Source: Celoporthe dispersa (lineage: Eukaryota; Ascomycota; Sordariomycetes; Diaporthales; Cryphonectriaceae). From it: a stretch of 64,000 bases of DNA. The notes below the pieces were generated by a model, which did no database searches, had not been told where the DNA came from, and was given only the letters and a program-made list of their open reading frames with translations. The stretch covers positions 620,001 through 684,000 of the forward strand of contig WAID01000013.1 of assembly GCA_016584495.1 (NCBI GenBank), written 5' to 3'. How positions within the stretch are numbered: position 1 is the stretch's first letter; every line of letters starts with the position of its first letter. The translations under genes and the position numbers were made by a program. Shown here piece after piece: positions 22,397 to 32,909 of the stretch.

Positions 22397-24851
22397 ATGA
22401 AGCTGTTCTCCGCGACAGCGCTGCTTGCGCTGCAGGCAGGTGCTGCCTCTGCTGCCCTGACCGTATCAAACACCATCCTGGTCTTTGCTCGGGACACTGC
22501 CTCTGCTACCGTTGCCACCTTGGGCTTCCAGGGCTACGGTATCCCATATGAGACTGTGATCGTGCCACAGTCTGGTGTGGCCCTGCCCACGCTGAACTCC
22601 TCCACCACCAGCGGAAACTACGGCGGTATCCTCATCCTGAGCGAGGTTTCATATCAGTACTCGACGGGATTCCTCAGCGCCTTGACCACCGCACAGCTGG
22701 ATCAGCTCTATGCCTACCAGGTTGCTTTCGGTGTCCGCATGGTCCGCCTGGACTCGTTCCCTACGAGCGATATGGGTCAGTTCTTTATCTTTTTTATATT
22801 TTTTTTTTTTGGATATCCCCTCGCCCTGTGAAGAGTGGTCTCTAATTCGACATGTTCGTTGTACAGGTGTGACCACTGCTATATCTGGTACTGGGTGCTG
22901 TGCCACCGGCGTCGAGCAGTACGTCAGGATCACAGACTCGTCAGCCTTTGCCACTGCCAACCTCAAGACGTGAGTCTCAACCAGTATTCCTCCACCTGGC
23001 TCGGCCTTCTCGAGCGAGAGAAACCCGCACTGACATTGTTCGTCCTGAATAGCGGTGTCAATGCTAGCACTGCTGGTCTTTACCACTACCCTGCGACCAT
23101 TACCAACTCCAGCATTGCTACGCAGTTTGCTACCTTCGACGCTGCAGGCGACTTCACCACCACGACCACTGCTGCCGTCATCAACAACATCGGCGGTCGC
23201 CAGCAGATGGTCTGGTTCATGTCCTGGGCTACGGATTGGTCTCAGACCTCCAACTACCTCCAGCATGCCTACATTCACTGGATCACCCGTGGTCTCTGTA
23301 AGATGATCCACCCCCCACCCCCAGACGACCCAGTTCATCCTAAGATCATAGCTAACGAGTATTTCCTCTTGTCTCTCAGTCGTGGGCAAGCGCAAGGTCT
23401 ACCTGAACACACAGGTCGACGACATGCACCTCGAGACTGACATGTACTACCCCAACGGCACGACTTTCCGTATCCGCCCCTCGGATCTGGACTACCTCGC
23501 TGCCTGGCAGACCAACATCAACACCCGTCTCCCCTCTGGCTCCGCCTACTTCGTGGAGATTGGACACAACGGAAACGGTGATATCGACAATGCCACTGAT
23601 ACCGACAGCGATGGCGTGTACTGCGACCCTGCCTATGCTGTGGACTACAACTCTCCCCCCGACACGGCTCTTGAGTTCTTCAAGCCCCTAGGCACTGGCA
23701 CCGATCTCTGGCCTGAGACCTGGATCAGCTACAACTGGACCCTGACCTGTGCCAAGATCGACAACGTCGCCACCTGGTTCAACACCAACCCCAATATCTT
23801 TGCCGCCATCTCCCACACCTTCTCCCACGAGGAGCTCAACAACGCCACCTACCACGACGCCAGCCGCGAGATCTTCTTCAACATTGCCTGGCTGAAGCAG
23901 ATTGGCCTCTGGGATGCCACCATGTTCTCCCCGTCCGGAATCATCCCGCCTGCCATCACCGGCATGCACAATGGTGACGCGATGCAAGCCTGGTGGGACA
24001 ATGGCATCCGCTATGTTGTCGGCGACAACACCCGTCCTGTCCTGCGCAACACGAACAGCACCTTCTACCCTCTCATCTCGACAGTGGCGTCCAACGGCTT
24101 CGCGGGCATGACCATCATCCCCCGGTGGGCTACCACCATCTACTACAACTGTGACACGGCCGAGTGCACAACCAAGGAGTGGATTGACACCTCCGGCGGA
24201 TCGGGCACCTTCGTCAACCTGCTCATTGACGCCAAGACCACCAACTCCCGCTACCTGCTGGGCCTGCACCCTGATCCTTACATGTTCCACCAGGCCAACC
24301 TGCGCTCCGGAGACGTCGACACCTGGACTGTCGGCACCGTGACCGGCCCTCTGTCCCTGATCCAGATCTGGGTCGAGACCGTCACCCAGGAGGTGATCCG
24401 CCTGACCAACTGGCCCATCTTCTCCATGAAGCACGACGACATTGGCGTCTACATGGTGAACAGGATGACTCTTGAGTAAGTAATATCGCGAATTCTTTTT
24501 TTCTCCTTCTCTTTTGGTGATCCCAAGTGCACTTGCCGTATGAAAAAAAAGAAAAAGAGAAAGAAAGAGAAGAAGAAAAAAACAGTGCTAACCAACGATG
24601 CTTCTAACAGTGCTTGCAACCCCAACATGGTCTACAACTACGCCGACGATGGCCAGTCCATCACCTCCGTCACCGTCACCGCCAACTCCAACACCTGCTC
24701 CGTGCCCGTGCCCGTCACCTTCCCTGGCACCGCCACCACCACGGCGTCTGGAGGCTACACTGACAAGAACGGCACCGAGCCTCTCATCTACTACACGGCA
24801 ATGACCGGCTCAGCCGTGACCTACAGCCTCGGCGCGGCTGTTGCCATTTAA
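22397..24851 (+). CDS. agd3: Secreted galactosaminogalactan deacetylase, Agd3-like (CE18)
   Basis: Metal-dependent polysaccharide deacetylase that removes N-acetyl groups from GalNAc in GAG, making the polymer cationic and adhesive; extracellular. Five exons: 22397-22775, 22867-22969, 23053-23297, 23380-24475, 24611-24851, total 2064 nt, 687 residues, fully in frame. All four introns have good GT..AG ends, and the third carries a GCTAAC branch. Signal peptide MKLFSATALLALQAGAASA. The N-terminal part (~20-290) fits the carbohydrate-binding/beta-sandwich region of Agd3. The catalytic domain starts near VYLNTQVDDMHLETDMYY (metal/base aspartates) and continues with HTFSHEELNNATYHD (HxxxH metal ligands), the MHNGDAMQAWWDNGIRYVVGD and HPDPYMFHQ motifs. 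Many N-glycosylation sites are present. Intron 4 is A-rich. It is the best conserved gene of the cluster here and lacks the homopolymer breaks seen elsewhere. Confidence 0.95.
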
Positions 24852-27800
24852 GCGGAGTGAAGGTCTCTCTTTCTCTCTCTTTCTTTTCTTCTTTCTTTGG
24901 ATAGGGCATGTAGCAAGAGGAGTTATTGATGACGCTTGTCGTGCGTGACAAAAACGGGGTGAACTTTTTTTTTCTTTGATTCTTGTCTCTCGTTTCAATG
25001 AATAAGTTCGTACAACACGACACCAAACTGCAACACGCAGACATCTGCATCAATCTAGGGGCAGATGATCATTGAGGGAAGGGGTGAAAAAAAAAAAGAA
25101 ACAAAAGTACTGTGCCGAGCCAACACGGCAAAAGTGAGCATTATCTTGTGTGTTCCATGGCACTAGCAGCAGAAGCATTCCATTCTCCCTCGGTAGGGTT
25201 TTTAGGGGCGACGAGCATTTCACTGGTAATTACTTGTTAATAGTAATCACTTGAATAATTTTGATGTCTGTCATGTCATTCGTACGGCGCGCGGGATGCT
25301 TTGCTCGAGAGCAGCAGTACCACTTCATGTGATCTACTCATTGGATATTAATTATCATAGGAGCTAAGCAAACAGGTACAAGCAAGCCAGCCGGTGGAAT
25401 AGAATACTATCGAGTCATCAAGTTGGCAGATGGATTCTGCATTTCCTAGCTGCACTGTCTGCAAGTTTTAAGTGAAACAGCACTAGAAATGTAAATTTTC
25501 TCGTGTGGCCGGGAGCACACCAAAAACGTGAACACGACTTAATGATAGTCTTCATGCCGTACAATCTGCGGACGAAAAATATATCACAATTCCGGTGTAA
25601 GCAGTGTGCGTACAGAGGACCAAGGAAGTGATGGATTGGCTAGAGAGCAAGCACCTCATTTTCGCGTCTCAATAATAGTTACATTATTCTTTTCTTTTTT
25701 CCTTCCATGTCCCGCGGGTCTCAGCTCACTTATCCTACACAGCAGCAGCACGACAGCTACCCTACGTCCAGACCGTTCCGAATCAGGACTTGTTGCCACA
25801 TTCGTACGCATATATACCGTGAACTCGGGTCTACATCTCTTATCCGACAGGTGTGTGTTTTACCCGGGGCCCAAGGGAGGGTGTCGGCCACCAGGAAGAC
25901 CTGGTTACGAGCTTGCTTCACACACGACTGCACCAAGAAGACCCGGCTGGGCTCGCCTGGCTCCCCCTGCCGTGAGAGCCGAGAGATGAATCGCCATAAG
26001 CAGCAGGACGGAGGTCAAGCCTGCCTCTGCAAGAGTGCACAAGTACACAGGTGGTGGCCGTCAAAGGGGTCTACGATGATGACGATGATGATGATGGGTC
26101 TGAAGGGACGGAAAGATGTCGTCCCGGCGGAAAGAAGTACGAGGAAACCCTGTCAAGTGTACACACGACCACGATCCTCAGGAGCGGAAGATTTTCCTTC
26201 TCCCCCACCAGACCGCTGATGATCTCGGGGTCTGAATCTATAGTACGTAGCCTTGTGCCTAGGGATAAAATCATTACGCGGTCTGTCACCTGTGCGGTAG
26301 CGAGTGATCTCCCGGATCTGCGGCAGAGTGGGGGAGGGGAGGGGAGAGGTGTGGTGTAAAGGAACACCCCAGAGGGGTCTGTCGTCTCTGGTGACGAACT
26401 CGGACATCTGGGAGGTCGGAGGCAAGAGGCCCGCTGATCGGCGAAGATGAAGGAATTGCCCGCATAACACCCTGGCCCAATTTCCCCCCGCGGAGATCGA
26501 GTATAGGGTGCGGACGTAGTTACGTATGCGTCGGGTGCAGGCAAAGAGCCGTGCCTGGCCCGCCTGCAGATCCGCAAGGTACGAGAAGCTTCAGAGATCG
26601 TAAGTAGTAGGGTCAGGGCTGGTCTGGGGAAAGACGGGGTGGGTATTGAGCCCCAGTTGATCGTCCGGATGCGAGATGTTCCGATGTCTCTATGCTTGAA
26701 CAAAGTCTCTGCAAAGAGAGAGAGAGAGAGAGAAGGAAGGAAAAAAACAAAAAACGGGAACAAAAAGCGTAGGGATGCTCGTGGGCGAGGCAGCATCATG
26801 GAAATACCATGGAGAGAGCTGGCTACTGAGAAGCTGGCCAGCCAGGCCTCATGGTCCCAAAGATGCAATTAAGCAGTAGTTCCAAGGATCAGGACAAGTA
26901 CAATAGTTTTTTCTACACAGTATCCTTTCATGGTCCCCACAATCTAGGTTAATAGTGGGCACAGGTTCAATTGTTCCTTCAACAAGTGCTTACCCCCCCC
27001 CTCCCTCCTCTCTCTTCTCCTCGGGTCCCCACCAAGGCAGTCTCTAAGCCCAAAGTCTAAGTATGTATGTATAAAGAGTAATGTGAAAGAGATCCTCAGT
27101 CCAAGAATCACTAAAGTAGACAATCTTACTCCACCTCTCATGTGCTCCTTCGTGGATGTAATGTGATGATTTTCCGCGCTATGAACGGCCAGGCCCTTCT
27201 TTTTTTCTTCTTCTCTCTCTTTCTCTTGTCTTTTTCAGCTGTGCTGATGTTTCCTATTTCAGCCCCCCCCCCTCGAACAATTTAGCTCTCGACCATCATC
27301 TCCGCCCCCCCTTCTCTTTCCCACATCGCATATGTGTAGTAAAGGAGTAAAACACAATAACAAGAGAGAGAGAGAGAGAGAAGAAGAAAGAAAGAAAAAA
27401 ACAAAGACTCCTCTTGGCCCACAACGCCACAATATGAGTGTATATATATTTACTTTAACTCATCGTGAGTTCCTTGCTGTAAACGGTCTAGGTGGACCAG
27501 CTGGTGAGGCGCTCGTCGCCGCCACCCGCGCGCACAAGCACGCGCTAGCATTACACGCCGGCCAGAGTTCCACGCTGCCAAACCCCCCTGCGTTAGGACG
27601 AACAAAATGAGAGTGAAAAAAAAAAAAGGGGAGAGGGGAAAGAAAAGGAAAGGGCCTTGGCGTCATTCCCTTAGTACGATCGTCAGTAATAGACACAGGA
27701 TGAGGGGCCTGGTCGGTTCAGCTGGTCGTATGTCCGAGGGGGGGAGGGCGCATAGAGAAGTGAGGTGGATGGATAGCTTCTGGGCCGGCTGTCGCCTTCT

Positions 27801-28367
27801 CACGATGGGGGGGCGTTCTACAGACACGAGGCGCCGAGGCGGAGAGGGGGGTGTGGTGTGTGTGTGTGTGTATGCCTGGAGCTGACCAGAAGGAATCAGG
27901 GCGGTGATTTACCGTGACTGGCTTGTGTGTGTGATGAACCCGCTCGCTCCGTGCATGGCTCGTGCATCCCGTCGTCCACTGTGAGGCGTCCTCACCAGAA
28001 CGTGGGTGTTGGCAGGGAAATTAGATGCCCTCCCTCGAGCAGCTCTCGTCCGGCCCTGTACACCAACCACCTGCGGACCGTGACCACCAGCCAACCCCCC
28101 TGGGGACTCGTTTTCTTTGTGTGTGTGTGTCAATACCACAGGACATGTATGTACGTTGTAGTATGTACTCCCGCGTCCCGCGTCACGGGCGCTCCAGGGC
28201 CTGCACGCCGCGTCTTGGCAGAGGCGGCAGCACGCCATGTGTATGCAAGAGTGACAGCTGCAGATACCGGGAAAATTGGCGGGCGCGAGAAACAGACGTC
28301 ATGGCCAAGCCATGCGTTGCGACGGCGTTGTGTTGCATCGCATTCCAGGGGGGGCCTAGGAGGGGGC

Positions 28368-28405
<38 letters not shown>

Positions 28406-28719
28406 TCCAAGGAGATGCAGTTCCCAGAAATAAAAAGTCCCAATGCAGAGACGTGTGGCTCTTGGTGAGAATATCAAACAGAAAAAAGAGATGGGAATAA
28501 AAAGAGAAGGGAAGAAAGTGGGGGGTAGAAAGGAGGGTGGCGGTGGTAGTCTGCAACAGTGTTTTGCCCTTGAATAGGTATTATATTCAAATTATATACA
28601 TTACTTTTTTTTCGTAAAAAAATAAAATCACCGCTACTAACTTGCTGTGAGTGATGCTCATCTCTCAAAAATCAGATACCGCCTCATATGCTCTCGCCGG
28701 TCTCTGGCCCGCACGCCGC
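24852..28719. other. 3.9 kb intergenic, no supported gene; expected gtb3 position is empty
   Basis: The first part (24900-25700) is AT-richer than its surroundings. The rest has GA, CA/GT and GAC repeats (28368-28405). A 265-codon minus-strand frame at 26071-26868 is low-complexity and shows no domain. No glycosyltransferase or multi-membrane protein is present, although in A. fumigatus the synthase gene lies beside agd3. Confidence 0.6.
28368..28405. repeat. GAC trinucleotide microsatellite
   Basis: About twelve GAC units in intergenic DNA, matching the motif of the array near 9783. Confidence 0.9.
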
Positions 28720-30104
28720 CTATGGCAGGTTCAGCGCATCATAGCAGCCATAGCTAGAGCCGCCCGCGAGCATGTACAGACACACGGGCGTGCCCGTCGC
28801 GGCGCCGGTGACGGGGCAGGCCGAGTTCTTGATGCACGCGTAGCCCGTGCCGCAGTCCCCATCCGTGCTGCACGTCGTGTTGGTGCACGCGTTGCACAGG
28901 TTGCAGTACGACGAGATGGCGTCGTTGTCCGACATGCACGCGCTGTAGGGGTAGCTGCTGTTGCAGGGGGTGTAGGGCGTCACAATGTTGCTGACATTAT
29001 AAGGCACAATGTTGGAGGGGCACTGGGCCAGGGTCATCTGTTAGCACGGGCTGTGTGGTTCTGCTGACGACCAGGAGAAAGAGGGAGAGGGAGAGAGAAA
29101 AGACTCACGTTGGCAAAGGCGCCCGTCTGGACGGGGGTGGTGGCGCTGGTGGTAGTCGCGCTGGTCGTGGTGGTAGGGCACGCACCGCCCCGGTCGTAGA
29201 AGGTGTTGCCGCTGCCCGAGGACGCGATGTCGTTGCCCTCGACCGTGTAGTTGTACAGGATGCAGGCCGGGGTGCTCGTCAGCCCGAAGCTCAGGCACTC
29301 GGCGTTGGCACTGCAGAGGGCCAGGCAGCCAGAGTACGTAGCAGAGGCGGCATCGGCATAGTACCCGATGTTGGTGCCGCCCGCGTCATAGCCCACGAAG
29401 CCAGTGCATGTCGGCGTCACGGTGACGGCGGCCGAGGTGGATGTGGCCGCCGACGAGGTCGTGGCGGTGGTGCTGGGACACGCGCCGCCGGCGTCGTAGA
29501 AGGTGTTGCCGCTCCCGGGCGATGCGATGTCGTTGCCCTCGACCGTGTAGTCGTACAGGATACACGCCGGGGTGCTCGTCAGCCCAAAGCTCAGGCACGC
29601 CGAGTTGGCGCTGCACAGGGCGAGACAGCCGGCGTAGGTCGCCGAGGCCGCGTCGGCGTAGTAGCCAATGTTGGTGCCGCCCGCGTCGTAGCCCACGAGG
29701 CCGCTGCAGGTCGGCGTGGCGGCGGGTGCCGTTGACGACGCCGACGAGGTCGCGACGGTGGGGCAGACGCCGCCCTTGTCAAAGAAGGTCCAGGGGCTGC
29801 CGGAGCTGACCACCACGTTGTTCTCGGCGGCGACCGAGTAGAGGATGCACGCCACGCTCGGGTCGATGGCGAAGCTCAGGCAGCCCGAGGTGCTGTCGCA
29901 CTGGCTGCTGCACGCCGAGAAGCTGGAGTACGTGCTGGTGGCCGAGTCGCCATAGTATGCGAGCTCGGAGCCCTCGTCATACCCCACGAGTCCACAGGTC
30001 GGCGTGGCCGTGGCCGCGGTGCTCGTGGTGGTCTGGGCCAGGCAGAGCCCTCCAAAGTAGAGGGCAACAGCAGCACCGCCGACAAGACGACCTGACATCA
30101 TCAT
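28720..30104 (-). CDS. Secreted protein with three apple/PAN-like repeats
   Basis: Exon 1 is 29109-30104, exon 2 is 28720-29037; a 71-nt phase-0 intron (donor GTGAGT, branch GCTAAC, acceptor ACAG). 437 residues, intact. Three consecutive ATG codons open the frame (MMMSGRLVGG), followed by a signal peptide ending near CLAQ. Then come three tandem modules of about 90 residues (~37-117, ~133-208, ~228-305), each with the pattern TPTC.GxVGYD, YYxD, TYxxCxxxC, CLSF, ACILY, TF(Y/F)DxGGxCP. They are separated by Ala/Thr/Ser linkers that are probably O-glycosylated. Modules 2 and 3 are nearly identical, so the duplication is recent. The last ~105 residues are a different Cys-rich domain (CNLCNACTNTTC, DGDCGTGYACIKN). 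PAN-like modules bind carbohydrate or protein; a cell-surface binding role is inferred. It is the next gene after agd3. Confidence 0.85.
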
Positions 30105-32909
30105 TATTGGTGACGAAGAGAGAGGGGGGGGGGGGAGAGAGAGAGGAGGAACAAGAAGAAGATGACGAGGATGGTGAGAAACGAGAGGACGGCCGAGACC
30201 AGGTCAGCTCGGTGGGAGATGGATGCAAATCGACACGGCGGCGAGTGTGTATCGTCACCACCACGGGGACGAGGCCATGGCGGGTGGCCGTGTCCTTTTT
30301 TATAACCCACGCCAGCGAGGATGCCTGGACCTGCAGAGCTACTACCATAGTACAGGCTGCAGAGACCTGCAAGCTGCAGCAGGGCCGCGGGTCCGGGCCC
30401 TCCCCCTCCCTCTCCAATGGGAGGATTGAGGACATCGTATCCACGGCGAGAAGGGCCCCTACGCTAGAGCAGAGGTGCGTTCTGGAAGCAGGAGGACAAA
30501 ATAAAAAAAAACCCTCTCTCTGTGCCCTGCTGCTTGGCGTCTAGAGGCTAGAGCAGCCTCAGCTGGAAGAGGGGATCAATATATTGCACGCCCCTGTCCT
30601 GTTTCCGGGAGGCCTGGGTCTGTTGACCTCCTTCGTGGGTGTGTGCCCCACCAGAGATGTGCCCTCCAGGACAGAGCAGGCTCCAGGCAGGTCTAGTCTG
30701 CGGGCCAATAGTCAGTCCACCGTCCTCGTACTATGGTAGGCACAAAGGTGGCGCCGGTATGTCACATCCAGACCAGTCTCGGAGCGGCATGGGGTGGATA
30801 CCACCCAAGCGGTACGGCCTCTGCCGCCGGTCGTCACCGGGTGCCTGAACACGAGCCACCCAATCTCGGGTGCAGCGTGAGCTGTGAGGGTTCAGGCCCA
30901 GGAGGGAGAGGATGTGGCCGAGTGGTCGTCTGACTGCAGAAGCGGGGGGGAAGGGGAGGGGGGAGGCAATAAGAAAGAGGAAGTGGGTTGTGTGCGGAGC
31001 GTCAAGGATGAATGCAGCTCAGCCGTCCCTGCAACTTATCACATCGCCATGGCCTTCACATCGTGTGTCCCAGGGAGGATTCCTTTTTCCTTGGCAGTGC
31101 CGTCTGGTCAGTTCCGAGGGCTTCCTGTCGAGCAGCCATGGCTCTCTTGGTGTATAACCTTGCTGTTGGGCCCCGAGATCTCGAACTAAAAGATGCCGAA
31201 CAGCCGAACAGGGCTGGCCGGGAAGAGGAAGAATCTCAAACTTGGGCGTAGCAATGTGGAAATTACACATCAGTGCGCAAGTACAAGCGCGAGTCTCGAC
31301 TAGAAAGAAGTGAGGAGAAGAAGAGAGAGAGAGAGAGACACACACACACAAAAGAAAGAAAAAAGAGGGAAAAAAAGAGAGAAAAAAAAAGAGAAGCCGG
31401 GTGTGGCCCTGAGCGCCTGACTGGTCGGTTAGCCTGTGGCTTGAGAAAAAGACAGGGAAGCATGCATCTCACCTGACTGGCCCATCATCAGCCCGAACAA
31501 ACCACAGTAAGCTGCACTAGCATCAGAGCAGACGTGGTCCACCATATCCATCAGGCCTCGGGTGGTCTCTTCGTCTTCTTCGGAATCTTGGGTAGTAGTA
31601 GTAGTAGTAGCAGCAGCAGCAGAGTAGCACACAGAAAGGAGCCGAGGCCAGGCAGACACAACGTAACATGCCATCTACGCCTGCGACCTCTTGGGCGCCA
31701 AGCTGCTGCTGCTGCTGCAGCTGCATGTGCAGGAGCCCTGCATGAAGCTGTGGTCATACGGGGTACGCCGCAGCGTCGCTGGACGGACGGGCTGAGATCT
31801 TGATCTCTGAGAGGGTGGAGAGAGGTTTCTGGAGGCTCGAGTACAGAACAAAAGGTCAAGACACTATCAGTTGGGTGTGACGGCGGTTACATTGGGGCTG
31901 CTGTTCCTTTCCTATACCGCGACATCCCAAGGTAGATAGTCTGCAGATCCCCATCTGTTGTGTGCTGACAGCACAGAGCATGCGCGAGAGCATCAGCCTG
32001 AACGATTAGCATATCACATATAAGCAGACTCTGGTGTGGGAAGGGCATGAAGGTGAGTGAATGGTGCTGTCCTTTTCTGCACCGGGTGCCCGCCCCACAG
32101 CGGCCCCTTTCTTGGCATGAGGGGGGCTGCGGGCTGCACGCTGCACATGCTGTGTTAAAGAGAGAGAGAGAGAAGAGAGACCTCTACCGCGGCGGGCCGT
32201 ACGCCTTGGCCGAGTTCTCCGATATGGCCCAGTGGCAGGAGGCGGATTCGTCATCCGTCAAGGCACCGCCGTCGTGCCCGGCCATGAGGACCACGAGATT
32301 CTCGTGCGTGCTGCGTAATGCGCAGGGATCACTACCTGGCTCGCCTACGTACACCCAGCGCGCCCTGCTACCACCGAGGTGCTGCCCGAGTTCCATAAAG
32401 CCGACCTCAACATGTACCTACCAAAAACTCTATACAGGTCCGTCCCTCTGCCGACAGGACGATCAACACGAGGGTGGGAATCCCACGCCCGCTGATGTTT
32501 CGTTCCAGCTGGGGCTCGCTATGACCAGCTGCAACTGTACGATGCACAGCCCTTCGTTCCCATCGGCCTGTTGACTCGATCCATCCACTGGCCCCTGTTT
32601 TTCGATGGGGGGGAGGAGAGGGGGAGACGTCGGTCGTCCGACGGCATAGCAGCGACCCTCGCAGGTTGGGCGTGGCCGCGATGGGAAGGGCCCAGAGGGA
32701 TATATATCCTCTGCGCGTGTGTGTGTATATATATATATCTCTATGTATATACCAAGGAGGACGGATGATGGCCTGCCCCGGAGAGCTCAGGTCTCGAGGG
32801 CCAAGACTGGAAGCCGAAACCCCTCGTGTCGCTACAGCCTCGACAAGCCCTGGCTCCTGATCCCCTATCGCAATACAGCAGCAACAGCAACACCAGCCAG
32901 CCAGCCACC
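30105..32909. other. Divergent intergenic region, no supported gene
   Basis: Separates the minus-strand PAN-repeat gene from the plus-strand esterase gene. Contains CAG/GTA trinucleotide tracts (31590-31620, 31705-31720), GA tracts and a short TA repeat near 32728-32740, about 170 nt upstream of the esterase ATG. Confidence 0.5.
30294..30302 (-). promoter_or_regulatory. TATA-like box of the PAN-repeat gene
   Basis: TATAAAAAA on the minus strand about 190 nt upstream of the first ATG. Position and sequence fit a fungal TATA element; no other support. Confidence 0.35.

Noticed and set aside
24900..25700. AT-richer island suggesting a RIP-mutated transposon relic
   Set aside because: No transposase or reverse-transcriptase remnants, terminal repeats or clear excess of TpA could be established by eye.
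26071..26868. 265-codon open frame on the minus strand
   Set aside because: Low-complexity Ser/Arg/Pro-rich translation, no ATG-linked domain or codon bias, ends in a GAT microsatellite; sits in intergenic DNA.
30911..30945. tRNA-like start (GATGTGGCCGAGTGGTC) resembling a tRNA-Leu/Ser D-arm
   Set aside because: No matching anticodon stem, no TPsiC arm (GGTTCGAATC-like) and no acceptor closure downstream within normal distance.
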